This document shows positions 8,067-17,137 of a DNA stretch of 46,979 bases, piece after piece. The DNA lies in NCBI GenBank assembly GCA_029379215.1, contig JAQYWO010000032.1, positions 1 through 46,979 of the forward strand, given 5' to 3'. The notes under the pieces were generated by a model. It was given only the letters and a program-made list of their open reading frames with translations, made no database searches and had not been told where the DNA came from. The translations under genes were made by a program, and so were the position numbers. The DNA comes from Rhizonema sp. PD37. Its GTDB lineage: Bacteria > Cyanobacteriota > Cyanobacteriia > Cyanobacteriales > Nostocaceae. Position 1 is the first letter of the stretch. Each line of letters opens with the position of its first letter.

Positions 8067-8857
8067 CAAAACCCAGCGATGGGATCTGGGGGTGTGGGTT
8101 CAGATGGCTGAGATTCTAGGTATTTGAGAAAATCTAACAATTCTTCTGGTTTCAGTAAACTGCGAGCTATCTTACCATAAGTCTTTTTCAGATATTCCCG
8201 TCCCTGCTCTGGTGTCCAGTGCAAACGCTGCATTTCGATATCAGTTTTAGTGATGGCATCTGAAAGATCGACTGGTTCAGTCTTCTTGCTTTTCTTTGCT
8301 GTTGGCGTTACAACATCCTGTTGAGAAGGAGTGTAACTTCTTGGAGTAAAGGGTGTGACGTTACTGGGAGGGATATCAGGTAGCGACTGATTATCTTTTA
8401 GTTCACCGGAGACGACTTCCAAATTGTCTTCAGGAAAATTAAACTGAGCTTGTTGCTGACTACTAACGGCACGTCTATCTATGTCTTGCCTAATGGTGTC
8501 ACTTTTTGGTTTGACAGTTGGTTCTGTTTGAGGAAGAGGGTTTATTGTGGCGGAATACGCAGATTCGTTTAATCCACTTGTCTTTGATAAGGAAAGAATT
8601 GGCTGAACTTGCGTTATTGGTTCTGAAGGAATTGTTGCCGCTTCTTGTGACGTACCTGTGATTCCTAGAACTATCAACGCCCTACTCCGAGCTCTGTCTT
8701 CTGCATCTTCCAGAGTTTCCGCGCTAGCCATACCAGTGGCGCGGGTTACACCTTCAATTTGCACGCTCGCTCGGACAATGTATTTTCCTTGATAAATTTG
8801 TACTAGTTCAGAAATAAGACAGGCTTGGGGATACAAGTTCTGAAGTTGAACCAACAT
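8066..8857 (-). CDS. Conserved cyanobacterial hypothetical protein
   Basis: 263 residues. The N-terminal 65 residues form a compact alpha/beta region (QIYQGKYIVRASVQIEGVTR followed by ASAETLEDAEDRARSRALIVLGI), reminiscent of small nucleic-acid-binding folds such as Rad52/Erf-type or dsRBD-type folds. The middle (about 70-200) is polar, low-complexity and probably disordered. The C-terminal about 50 residues (EMQRLHWTPEQGREYLKKTY ... LLKPEELLDFLKYLESQ) match a short helical motif that I recall at the C-terminus of several cyanobacterial proteins, including Rad52-like ones. No enzymatic motif is visible. The gene converges on clpP and overlaps the repeat tail. Confidence 0.75.
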   Translation of the reverse strand: MLVQLQNLYPQACLISELVQIYQGKYIVRASVQIEGVTRATGMASAETLEDAEDRARSRALIVLGITGTSQEAATIPSEPITQVQPILSLSKTSGLNESAYSATINPLPQTEPTVKPKSDTIRQDIDRRAVSSQQQAQFNFPEDNLEVVSGELKDNQSLPDIPPSNVTPFTPRSYTPSQQDVVTPTAKKSKKTEPVDLSDAITKTDIEMQRLHWTPEQGREYLKKTYGKIARSLLKPEELLDFLKYLESQPSEPTPPDPIAGF

Positions 8858-9642
8858 AATACTAAAGTTATTTCTGTCATTGTGCGGGACTCTGGACTGA
8901 TTTCAATTAAGATTTCCATTCCCGCCCACGGTTATGTGTTGCAATTTACTTAATTATATCAGATGAAGAGTCGTGCCGTCGGGAAGTCAAAATATACTAA
9001 GGACTCGCCTTATTCTTCGGATCGCTCTTTATCTTCCCCTTTGTCTCTGTTATTACTTTACGTATATCCTAGATGTAGCTTGAAGGTTGAAGTAACTTTT
9101 TAGCTACCACTGACTTACTACAGGTGATTTGCGAAGTGCGTGCTATACTAATTACCCAATTAGATTAGAACTATTTTCAAAGAAGTCCTCCTCTAAATCT
9201 ACAATAATGAAGTAATGGTTCATCCTCACAGCATACTTCCGCTGCTGACCTAATTGTTACCGATTCTGCGTATGGGTTGATTAGGTTTGCCAGCAGTTTC
9301 GCTTAGTTCACAATCGGAGTTACATCGTGTAAGAGTACCTTTACTCTAGACAATCTAATACCTGTCGTATCCTTAAAGATTGATGTATGGGTAGTGTAGA
9401 TCAAGAAAACAAAGCCGGATTAGAAACCCGTAGTAGTTATCGAGTGGGGAAAATCTGAACCGGATTTGCTTTATTAAGATTGTTTAGAGTCAGGACTTGA
9501 ACGCTCCTTCAACTCTGAAACGCTCCTGTAGAACTTTGTTTCGGAGCTATTCGTCTCCAGCAAGTGTCTGTAGTTCGTGAGGGTAACACGAGAGAACCAG
9601 ATTCAAAAAAAAATGATGTTTTGACCAAAGGTCGTTCACTGC
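8858..9642. other. 785-bp spacer upstream of the RNB gene
   Basis: No credible protein frame. In several cyanobacteria an RNB gene is preceded by rpmG-rpsR, but neither is present here, which fits this being the second (Zam-type) RNB gene. The 250 bases nearest the gene contain several short inverted repeats (for example ggagctattcgtctcc near 9544) and an A9 tract just before the start region, so a long structured leader is possible. Nothing matches an RNA family I know. Confidence 0.35.
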
Positions 9643-12015
9643 ATGGAATTTTCAATCGCTACACTCCTTACCAATTTCACCGATGATAAATTGGTAGCTC
9701 GTAAATTGTTGGAGAAGAAACTTGGTTGTGAAGATGAAGACGGGTTACAAAAACTTCACATCGCTTTGGAAGTACTGGAGAAAATCGGGATTTTAGTAAA
9801 AGATCGTGGAAAGTATCGACGGATTTCAGAAGAAGGATTGATTGAAGCAAAACTCCGGTGTTCTAGCAAAGGTTTTTGCTTTGCAATTCAAGATGTGGAA
9901 GGATCTGAGGATATTTATATCCGGGAAAGCCATCTAAGTAACGCTTGGAACGGAGATCGAGTTCTGGTAAAAGTTCTTAAAGAAGGTAGTCGTCGCCGTT
10001 CTCCAGAGGGAGAAGTTAAGCTGATTCTAGAACGCTCCAATCACACTTTACTCGCACGAGTCAAGCAAGTAGAAGGTGGTTTTCGCGCTGTACCTCTAGA
10101 TGATCGCCTATTATTTGAACTCAAACTTTTAGCATCGAACCTGAACTTGGAACAGGCAATCGATCACCTCGCTCACGTTGAAGTCCTGCGATACCCACTT
10201 GCCCAATATCCGCCAGTAGGTCGTGTGGTACAAATTCTCGGGAGCGATGCAGAAGCAGCAGCGGACATAGATTTGGTAACTTGTAAACACGATCTATCAC
10301 GAAGTTTCCCTGATTCTGTTCAAGAAGCAGCGGCAAAGTTACCGAAAAAGCTATTAAAAGCAGACCTAAAAAATAGACTGGATTTACGTCAAAAGTACAC
10401 CATAACCTTAGATAGCGGTACGAATGGTAAGTCCAAAATGGTAGAAAACGCTTTGAGTTTGGAAAAAACGTCAGCTGGGCGTTGGCAATTGGGCTTTCAC
10501 ATAGCTGATGTTTCTCACCATATCCAACCAGATGAACCGCTGGATCGAGAAGCACTCAGACGGGGGAGATCGGTGTATCTTGGAGAACTCGTTCTGCCAA
10601 TGTTTCCAGAAGTGGTGGCAGAACGCTGTTCTCTCTCACTTGGAAATGATCGCTTAGCAATGTCTTTTTTAATCGCGATTGATTCAAAATCTGGAGAAGT
10701 ATTGGAGTGGGAAATTCAACCAAGTGTCGTCAACGTAAACGAGTATTTGAGCGAACAAGAAGCCGAAAATATTCTCACTAACCAATCGACAGACTCTTCG
10801 GCGGAAGTGGTTGAGTTGCTTCAACAACTGAAAACAGTGCAACTGAAGTTGAAACAAGTACGCTTAACTCGTGGTTGCTTGCAGTTAAATTTACCTCCAA
10901 GCCAAAACTCTTACAACGATGAGGGCATTTTAGGGTGTGTCGTCGTGAACGATTTACCCGTGCGATCGCTATTAACTGAATTTTCGCTACTCGTTAATCA
11001 ATTGATGGCAACTCACTTGAACGCTCTCGCTGTTCCCACAATTTGGCGAGTCCAAGGCGCACCTGATGCTGAAGATGTGCAAGAAATGCTAAAACTAGCA
11101 ATGAATTTAGGCATTGAACTGGCATTAGATCCAGACGTTGATGTTCAACCCATAGATTATCAACATTTGACCAGGGTTTTTGCAGAATCTCCATCAGAAC
11201 AAGTTTTAACTTATTTATTGCAGGATACGCTCAAGCAAGCACTGTACAGCACAAATAAAGGACCTCACTTTGGTTTAGCATTACCAGAAGGTTATACTCA
11301 TGCTCACGCTCCCTTGCGTCGTTACCCAGATTTACTGATGCAGAGAGTATTTTATGCGTTGCTTGAACACGGACGCGATCGCCGCAATACTCGTGTAAAA
11401 GAGCGTGTAAACCTTCGCTCCTCCTCATGTCACAGTGAAATTAATTGGAATGTTCTACCACCAGAATTACAACAAGAACTTCAAACTGATTTGACTAGGG
11501 TGATTGTTCAACTCAATGATCGCGAAAAAGAAGTCCAAGAAGCCGAAGCTGATTTAGCAGGATTGCAAAGAGCCTCTTTGATGAAACAGCGCATTGGTGA
11601 GGTTTTCACTGGTGTAATTACTGGTGTCCAATCTTATGGGTTCTTTGTAGAAATCGAAGTTCTACCACCTGAGTCCGGTACAGAAGGGCATCCACGCGTG
11701 CCTCTACGGGTAGAAGGATTGGTACACGTCAGTTCTCTCAAAGACGATTGGTATGAATATCGTGCCAGACAACAAGCACTGTTTGGTCGCAAAAATCGTG
11801 CCTCTTACAGGTTGGGCGATCGCGTAGCCGTACAAGTAAAAAGTGTCGATTATTACCGTCAACAAATTGATTTGGTCACAGTCGGTAATGATGGTTTGTC
11901 AGTTAGAAATTTTAGTATTCCCAATGGTCAAACCTCAGATATCTATTTACCACATGATATGGATCTTGAGACCGACGACCTAGAATCCTATGTTGATCGA
12001 GAAAGAAGGGACTAG
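9643..12015 (+). CDS. RNB-domain protein (RNase II/R family, Zam-like), degenerate active site
   Basis: 790 residues. An N-terminal winged-helix/cold-shock region (1 to about 240) is followed by the RNB domain (about 247-600, with LDLRQKYTITLD, HIADVSHHIQPDEPLDREALRRG and HAPLRRYPDLLMQRV) and a C-terminal S1 domain (about 648-770). In active RNase II the segment after TID carries four catalytic aspartates (D-x5-D-x-DD). Here it reads TLDSGTNGKSKMVENALS (about 255-272), so only the first Asp (D257) is kept and the DD pair aligns with E-N. Exonuclease activity is therefore doubtful; RNA binding may remain. Length and the downstream ubiX fit the Synechocystis Zam protein, as I recall it. The ATG at 9643 has no strong ribosome binding site. 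Confidence 0.88.
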   Translation: MEFSIATLLTNFTDDKLVARKLLEKKLGCEDEDGLQKLHIALEVLEKIGILVKDRGKYRRISEEGLIEAKLRCSSKGFCFAIQDVEGSEDIYIRESHLSNAWNGDRVLVKVLKEGSRRRSPEGEVKLILERSNHTLLARVKQVEGGFRAVPLDDRLLFELKLLASNLNLEQAIDHLAHVEVLRYPLAQYPPVGRVVQILGSDAEAAADIDLVTCKHDLSRSFPDSVQEAAAKLPKKLLKADLKNRLDLRQKYTITLDSGTNGKSKMVENALSLEKTSAGRWQLGFHIADVSHHIQPDEPLDREALRRGRSVYLGELVLPMFPEVVAERCSLSLGNDRLAMSFLIAIDSKSGEVLEWEIQPSVVNVNEYLSEQEAENILTNQSTDSSAEVVELLQQLKTVQLKLKQVRLTRGCLQLNLPPSQNSYNDEGILGCVVVNDLPVRSLLTEFSLLVNQLMATHLNALAVPTIWRVQGAPDAEDVQEMLKLAMNLGIELALDPDVDVQPIDYQHLTRVFAESPSEQVLTYLLQDTLKQALYSTNKGPHFGLALPEGYTHAHAPLRRYPDLLMQRVFYALLEHGRDRRNTRVKERVNLRSSSCHSEINWNVLPPELQQELQTDLTRVIVQLNDREKEVQEAEADLAGLQRASLMKQRIGEVFTGVITGVQSYGFFVEIEVLPPESGTEGHPRVPLRVEGLVHVSSLKDDWYEYRARQQALFGRKNRASYRLGDRVAVQVKSVDYYRQQIDLVTVGNDGLSVRNFSIPNGQTSDIYLPHDMDLETDDLESYVDRERRD

Positions 12016-12020
12016 AAGAT

Positions 12021-12102
12021 TTATGAGTGAAGAGTTAAGAGTGAGGAATGAAGAGTTTTTATTTTTAACTTCTCACTCATAACTCCTCACTGCTCACTTT
12101 TT
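12021..12102. repeat. Heptamer-like inverted repeat after the RNB gene
   Basis: Repeats of gagtgaagagttaagagtga (12025 onward) are answered by tctcactcataactcctcac (12071 onward), then tttttt. The arms ttatgagtga (12021-12030) and tcactcataa (12073-12082) are exact inverted copies. It is probably an interspersed repeat that can act as a terminator or attenuator between the RNB gene and ubiX. Confidence 0.6.
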
Positions 12103-12128
12103 TATAATCCCTATCAATTTATACTGGC

Positions 12129-12749
12129 ATGTCAGTTTTAAATAATACTAAACCGCTCATTTTAGGAATATCAGGTGCATCAGGTCTCATCTATGCTGTT
12201 CGTGCTCTTAAATTCTTGTTAGAAGCCAATTACGAGATCGAATTAGTAGCTTCCAAGTCAACATATATGGTTTGGCAATCCGAGCAAAACATCCGTATGC
12301 CAGTAGAACCTATTCAACAAGAACAGTTTTGGCGGCAGCAAGCAGGAGTGGAAGGAGTTGGTAAACTACGTTGTCATCCATGGGGTGATGTTGGAGCAAA
12401 TATTGCCAGTGGTTCCTTCCGTACCTTAGGGATGATTGTGCTTCCATGTAGTATGAGTACCGTAGCAAAGCTAGCTGCTGGCTTGAGTTCAGATCTCCTA
12501 GAAAGAGCTGCGGATGTACAGCTAAAAGAAGGACGAAAATTAGTGATCGTTCCTCGAGAAACTCCTTTTAGCCTGATTCACCTCCGGAATTTAACAACTT
12601 TGGCAGAAGCAGGAGTTAGAGTTGTCCCAGCTATTCCCGCTTGGTATCACAAACCCCAAACCATAGAGGATATAGTTGATTTTGTAGTTGCTCGTGTTTT
12701 AGATCAACTAGAGATTGACTGCATTCCAATTCAGAGATGGCAAGGATAA
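12129..12749 (+). CDS. ubiX: Flavin prenyltransferase UbiX
   Basis: 206 residues. Family motifs are ILGISGASG (residues 11-19, FMN-binding loop), the LPCSMST loop (105-111) and VPRETPFSLIHLRN (141-154) with the phosphate-binding R143-E144. UbiX attaches a dimethylallyl group to FMN to make prenylated FMN, the cofactor of UbiD-type decarboxylases such as those of quinone biosynthesis. It starts at the ATG of 12129, about 114 bases after the RNB gene and possibly co-transcribed. Length and motifs are normal. Confidence 0.95.
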   Translation: MSVLNNTKPLILGISGASGLIYAVRALKFLLEANYEIELVASKSTYMVWQSEQNIRMPVEPIQQEQFWRQQAGVEGVGKLRCHPWGDVGANIASGSFRTLGMIVLPCSMSTVAKLAAGLSSDLLERAADVQLKEGRKLVIVPRETPFSLIHLRNLTTLAEAGVRVVPAIPAWYHKPQTIEDIVDFVVARVLDQLEIDCIPIQRWQG

Positions 12750-12867
12750 ACCCTAAGTTATATTCAAAATTCGATGCTATGAGAAATTTAAACAATCATT
12801 TGGAATTTTAAGTTTGGTTAAGCAAGGTCATTGCTAATCTCAAACATAGATGTCATTATTTCTTCGT

Positions 12868-12907
12868 CTAATACTAATGACCAATAATCAATGACTAATG
12901 ACTATTA
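12868..12907. repeat. Short tandem repeat of the ATGACTAATG type
   Basis: Overlapping words aatgaccaataatcaatgac and taatgactattaat precede the next start codon. This is another of the heptamer-like repeats typical of these genomes. It occupies the expected leader of the LapA-like gene and leaves no clear ribosome binding site. Confidence 0.5.
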
Positions 12908-12910
12908 ATT

Positions 12911-13603
12911 ATGGCTGTAATTCGCTTATTTTTATTAGTAGGGGTGATGGGATCACTGACGCTGTTGTTAGTGCAAAATTGGTCACCTGTCCTACCACTT
13001 ACGTTTTTGGGTATGCGGACACAGTCCTTACCACTAGCGTTATGGATTTTGTTTAGCACTGCGGCTGGTACTTTTACATCTTTACTCATAGCGAGTTTGT
13101 TTAAATTGTCAAATTACTTTGTGGGACAACAACGTCAAACCTCGCTCAAGTCATCAGCCTCTAATAGAAGTGCCAATTCAACTTCCACTAGAGAACCCAT
13201 ACCTCGAACACAAGCATCTCAAGAGCCGACAAGCAAAACACAGAACAGAGCAAGTAACGCTTCAGATGATTGGGATATAGAGAACAGTCAAGATGATGAT
13301 TGGGACTTTGAGGAAAGCAAGAATGCTGCGTCTACTCCTAATTCTCAAAATACACGGGTTAATGACTCTAAAACCAACGAACGTCAACAAGACTCTAAAA
13401 GCAGTTCTAAGTCTAGCTCAGCTTACTCATACGGCTACCAAGAACCAAAAGATTCTGGAGTAGGAAAAACCGAATCAGTATACGATGCTGATTACCGAGT
13501 CATCGTACCTCCTCATCAACCACCGACTACCAATCAAGCTGAAGATGATGATTGGGGATTTTTTGATGATGACGATTCTGAGAAAGATAAACGCTCCCGA
13601 TGA
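12911..13603 (+). CDS. LapA-like membrane protein with acidic, Ser-rich cytoplasmic tail
   Basis: 230 residues. Two membrane segments (about 4-22 and 38-62, LFLLVGVMGSLTLLLVQN and LPLALWILFSTAAGTFTSLLIASLF) are arranged as in LapA/DUF1049 proteins. A long polar tail (about 70-230) follows, rich in S, N, Q and D, with three similar DDWD/DDDWDFEE/DDDWGFFDDDD patches (about 118-123, 127-135, 213-223). The tail looks disordered; the repeated D-D-W patches may be a protein-binding motif. The first few residues MAVIRLFLL agree with family starts. Function is unknown. Confidence 0.8.
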   Translation: MAVIRLFLLVGVMGSLTLLLVQNWSPVLPLTFLGMRTQSLPLALWILFSTAAGTFTSLLIASLFKLSNYFVGQQRQTSLKSSASNRSANSTSTREPIPRTQASQEPTSKTQNRASNASDDWDIENSQDDDWDFEESKNAASTPNSQNTRVNDSKTNERQQDSKSSSKSSSAYSYGYQEPKDSGVGKTESVYDADYRVIVPPHQPPTTNQAEDDDWGFFDDDDSEKDKRSR

Positions 13604-13729
13604 CTAGAGGCGCGAAAAATCGTATACCGTATCTTTATAAGTATCACATTAGAGGAGACAAGCATATCATTACATGTACAGCTACCGTAAGATAAAGACT
13701 GTGTTCATTTAGGGACTTGCAAAGCGGTA

Positions 13730-13921
13730 CTAGATACCACAACGCTCACGAGACTCTTGTTTAACTTGACCAGTCATTGCAGCTTCCTGCAAACTCATGA
13801 AAGCATTAAAGTCTTCCAAGTCATAGCGAGTTGTTAACAGGTATCGCAGCTGATTTTCTGCTTCAACCGAGAGGTAACCAGTTGCTAAAGCTTTTTGGAC
13901 AACATCACGAATCCGAATCAT
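13730..13921 (-). CDS. Small conserved cyanobacterial protein (63 aa)
   Basis: The chosen start is ATG at 13919-13921, giving MIRIRDVVQKALATGYLSVE ... LRYLLTTRYDLEDFNAFMSLQEAAMTGQV. A gagg ribosome binding site sits about 10 bases upstream on the minus strand; the longer frame to 13945 adds eight residues without one. The protein is soluble and predicted helical. I recall similar short proteins in many cyanobacteria but no known function. Large spacers flank it on both sides. Confidence 0.75.
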   Translation of the reverse strand: MIRIRDVVQKALATGYLSVEAENQLRYLLTTRYDLEDFNAFMSLQEAAMTGQVKQESRERCGI

Positions 13922-14776
13922 GGTTGAAACCTCAAACGACCACATTTATTTATTCAGCCTTATTTGGATAAGGTATGCAGTAGTTTTCGTATCTCAATGC
14001 TTAAATTGGCTAAGGCTTTTGGACGTATCATTTGAAAATAAGTCATATTTTACACCTTGACCTACAAACAATCATTTGTTAATGACAATTGGGGCTTGAG
14101 ACAACTAGATAATTGATATATATCAGTTTATTTTGTAGTGTGTTGGTAGAAACACAGTGTTATCTAAACCTAAGGCAATTTACGCTCTTCGTAGAATCTT
14201 GCTTGTTTGTATTGACTGCCATATTGATCATAAAGTTTCACAAAAAATTGTGAAACTTACTATTAAATTTTATGGCTGAAGACTTTTTTATCGTTCTACC
14301 CCAAAAATTATTTTAAATGAACTTCTTACAGTCTGCTCTCAAACACTAGAAAAAGGTGTAGAAATTAAAAATTGTATTTTACAAATAATGAATTTTTTGT
14401 GTTCTTTAGGTTGTCTTACTATAGCGGATGGATTTGAATCCATTTTGTACAGTGCCTGTGTTGATGAGTTCACTTGCGCTCCCCACAAACAGTTGGGAGC
14501 GCAAAAATTAGTGTTGCAAGCTATAGAATTATGACAAAAGAGTTCAATGAGTAAGCGGCAAGCGTCTAGCTGTTCCCAACTTTTAGTTTAAAAGGAGTAT
14601 ATCCATAAAGAAATATATGGAGATTTATTGCTCGTTGCTAACATTTTTGAAGCACAATAACAAAAGCAGATAAAAATAATTGATATAGAGACAGAGAAAA
14701 CGTTTTTCTGTAGATGCGCGCTATAGCGCTTATCTTATTTTAACAATCAATTATCAACTAACGAAAAAAATTGCTG
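13922..14776. other. 855-bp AT-rich spacer before aroK
   Basis: No gene longer than chance. The only clear structure is the 10-bp hairpin at 14474-14504. Several TTGATATA-like and TATATC words suggest promoters, but none can be fixed. An unannotated small RNA is possible. Confidence 0.35.
14474..14504. other. Perfect 10-bp GC-rich hairpin in a non-coding spacer
   Basis: ttgcgctccc (14474-14483) and gggagcgcaa (14495-14504) are exact inverted copies with an 11-base loop. There is no T run after it on the plus strand (aaaatta follows), so it is not a classic terminator in that direction. On the minus strand the stem is followed by gtgaac. It stands alone in an AT-rich region and could be part of a small RNA. 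Confidence 0.5.
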
Positions 14777-15340
14777 ATGACAACAGAAAATTTATTGCAA
14801 GGAATCAACCTGTACTTAATTGGGATGACGGGCGCTGGAAAGACGACAGTGGGACCCGCACTCTCCAAGCAACTGAGTTATAGGTTTATAGATATCGATG
14901 AAGCAATTACTAAATTAGCCGGACGAACAATCAGTGAATTGTTTGCCCAAGAAGGCGAAGCAGCATTCCGGCAACTAGAAAGCAAAATGTTAGCACAAGT
15001 TTGTGCTCACAAAAATTTGATTATATCAACTGGTGGTGGTATTATCTTGTGCCGAGAAAACTGGAGTTACCTGCACCACGGTTTGATTGTCTGGCTTGAT
15101 GTACCAGTGGAACTACTTTACACACGTTTAAAAAAAGACACGACAAGACCACTACTGCAAGATGTAGATCTATACACAAAGCTGCGATCGCTTCTCGAAC
15201 AACGACAAGCACTCTATGCCCAAGCCGATCTGCGCATCACTGTAAGTGCTGACGACACAACTGAGCAAATTGCTACAAGAGTTATTCAGGCAATTCCTCA
15301 AGTTTTGAAACCAGAGAAATTACCTCCATCCTTTTCATAA
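14777..15340 (+). CDS. aroK: Shikimate kinase
   Basis: 187 residues from the ATG at 14777; TTG 14771 and CTG 14774 in the same frame are less likely starts. Walker A is GMTGAGKTT (16-24), the shikimate-binding DID is D39-D41, the STGGGIIL loop follows, and the lid region has TRPLLQ. The enzyme phosphorylates shikimate at the 3-hydroxyl with ATP in chorismate synthesis. Lengths and motifs are normal. It lies upstream of argB on the same strand but 200 bases away. Confidence 0.95.
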   Translation: MTTENLLQGINLYLIGMTGAGKTTVGPALSKQLSYRFIDIDEAITKLAGRTISELFAQEGEAAFRQLESKMLAQVCAHKNLIISTGGGIILCRENWSYLHHGLIVWLDVPVELLYTRLKKDTTRPLLQDVDLYTKLRSLLEQRQALYAQADLRITVSADDTTEQIATRVIQAIPQVLKPEKLPPSFS

Positions 15341-15546
15341 CAAAGAGACTTCTTGGAAAGGAGTTATTGTTGTCCCCACGAACCCTCTCTCCAGAACAAA
15401 CCACTCTCCACTCACCATTGTCGATGTTGCTTTCGCCATATAAGCTAAAATGCTTATAGGCTACTGATACAGCAGACACTTTCCCATCATCTGAGTTGTA
15501 TTTTATCCAAACTACAACAGCTATAAACTGTCAACAGTTTCCCATA

Positions 15547-16440
15547 ATGATCAACGATACTGAGTACATTAAGCAAGATGCAGCCACTCGCGTACAAGTA
15601 CTGAGTGAAGCATTACCTTACATTCAGCGCTTTATAGGTCGAACTATCGTCGTAAAATACGGTGGCGCGGCAATGAAAGATAGCAATCTCAAAGATAAAG
15701 TCATCCGCGATATTGTCTTCTTGTCCTGTGTAGGTTTACGACCAATTCTAGTACATGGCGGCGGACCAGAAATTAACAGTTGGTTAGATAGACTAGGCAT
15801 TGAACCCCAATTCAAAAATGGTTTACGAGTGACTGATGCCCTGACAATGGATGTCGTAGAAATGGTTTTGGTCGGTCGAGTTAATAAAGAAATTGTTACC
15901 CTGATCAATCAAGCTGGTGGTTCGGCAGTCGGACTATGCGGTAAAGATGGTAACTTAATCACAGCTCGTCCTCAAGGTCAAGAAGACATTGGTTTTGTAG
16001 GAGAAGTTAGTGGTGTAAATATCAAAATTTTAGAAACACTTGTTAACAATGGCTATATTCCGGTAGTGTCAAGTGTTGCAGCAGATGAAACAGGACAAGC
16101 TTATAACATTAACGCCGATACCATAGCTGGAGAAATAGCAGCTGCTATGGGAGCAGAAAAATTAATTTTGCTGACTGACACCAGGGGTATTTTAAAGGAT
16201 TATAAAGATCCGTCAACCCTGATTCCTAAAGTAGATATTCAAGAAGCCCGCCAACTCATTACTACTGGCGTAGTTGGAGGTGGAATGATACCAAAAGTCA
16301 ATTGTTGTGTGCGATCGCTCGCTCAAGGAGTCGGTGCAGCACATATCATAGATGGCCGCATTCCTCACGCCCTGTTACTAGAAATTTTTACTAATATCGG
16401 GATTGGAACGATGCTCATCGGCTCTAAAGTTATGTTGTAA
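15547..16440 (+). CDS. argB: N-acetylglutamate kinase
   Basis: 297 residues from the ATG at 15547 ([26 protein letters not shown]); the frame is open upstream, but the family starts here. Motifs are VVKYGGAAM (ATP phosphate loop), [11 protein letters not shown] (substrate loop), [22 protein letters not shown] and the C-terminal [11 protein letters not shown]. It phosphorylates N-acetyl-L-glutamate in arginine synthesis. In cyanobacteria the enzyme is arginine-sensitive and activated by binding the PII protein; the N-terminal helix and C-terminal lobe used for this are present. Confidence 0.97.
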   Translation: MINDTEYIKQDAATRVQVLSEALPYIQRFIGRTIVVKYGGAAMKDSNLKDKVIRDIVFLSCVGLRPILVHGGGPEINSWLDRLGIEPQFKNGLRVTDALTMDVVEMVLVGRVNKEIVTLINQAGGSAVGLCGKDGNLITARPQGQEDIGFVGEVSGVNIKILETLVNNGYIPVVSSVAADETGQAYNINADTIAGEIAAAMGAEKLILLTDTRGILKDYKDPSTLIPKVDIQEARQLITTGVVGGGMIPKVNCCVRSLAQGVGAAHIIDGRIPHALLLEIFTNIGIGTMLIGSKVML

Positions 16441-16499
16441 AAAGGTGTCAGGAGCTAGAAGCCAGAATATATAATAACAATTCTGTGTAATCGGTAAAT

Positions 16500-17060
16500 A
16501 TGTCTCCTGGAGCCTTTCTCTTTGATTCAGTAGGTAAGCGCGTGGAAACACATTTAGAAATTGCTAAAACTCGATATCAGGCAGGAAAAGTTGCTTTTGA
16601 AAATGGGCAATACAGAGAAGCCGTTGAACAACTCGAAAAGGCAAGTGCCTTATTGGTTCGCAATTCTCGCCTTGGTGGAGAGGTTCAAATTTGGTTAGCA
16701 ACAGCTTATGAAGCCGCAGGACGAAATGAAGATGCGATCGCTTTATGCGAACAACTCAAACGCCACCCCGATCCCGAAACTAATAAAGAATCACGGCGGT
16801 TGCAGTACATCTTTCAAGCGCCCAAGTTACAACGTCCAAAGGAATGGATGACAGAAATTCCCGATTTGGGTACATTGCAAGATACTGAAACCAAAATACG
16901 TTTGAGTGCTAAGACGAGCAAATCTTCTGTCACGCCTGAGCAAACCTCGCCAAAATTCGACGATCTCACTCAGATTAATACCAGAGATAATCGCTTTATC
17001 TGGGTGGCATTAATCGCGATTGGTTTCACTATAGCGGCATTGGTTTGGTATAGTTTTTAA
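16500..17060 (+). CDS. TPR protein with C-terminal membrane anchor
   Basis: 186 residues. One to two tetratricopeptide-like helical hairpins (about 22-95, YQAGKVAFENGQYREAVEQL and VQIWLATAYEAAGRNEDAIAL) are followed by a polar linker and a single C-terminal membrane helix (about 166-184, FIWVALIAIGFTIAALVWYS), with the bulk of the protein probably cytoplasmic. I recall this arrangement next to a DUF3153 lipoprotein in other cyanobacteria, as here. Function is unknown. The ATG at 16500 follows argB by 59 bases. Confidence 0.8.
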   Translation: MSPGAFLFDSVGKRVETHLEIAKTRYQAGKVAFENGQYREAVEQLEKASALLVRNSRLGGEVQIWLATAYEAAGRNEDAIALCEQLKRHPDPETNKESRRLQYIFQAPKLQRPKEWMTEIPDLGTLQDTETKIRLSAKTSKSSVTPEQTSPKFDDLTQINTRDNRFIWVALIAIGFTIAALVWYSF

Positions 17061-17137
17061 CGAAGTGAGAACATTCGCATTCAGATCTCAGCCATCAGCC
17101 GTAACGCAAATGTTGCTTGTAAGGATTAGGCGATATT

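Noticed and set aside
9000..9640. Possible rpmG-rpsR genes before the RNB gene
   Set aside because: No frame resembling L33 or S18 exists on the plus strand; the gene is better seen as the second RNB paralogue.
14430..14460. ATGGATTTGAATCCATT palindrome that resembles a tRNA T-arm motif
   Set aside because: No cloverleaf, acceptor stem or anticodon arm can be built around it.
15282..15479. Minus-strand frame over the end of aroK
   Set aside because: Overlaps a firmly assigned gene antisense and has no family features.
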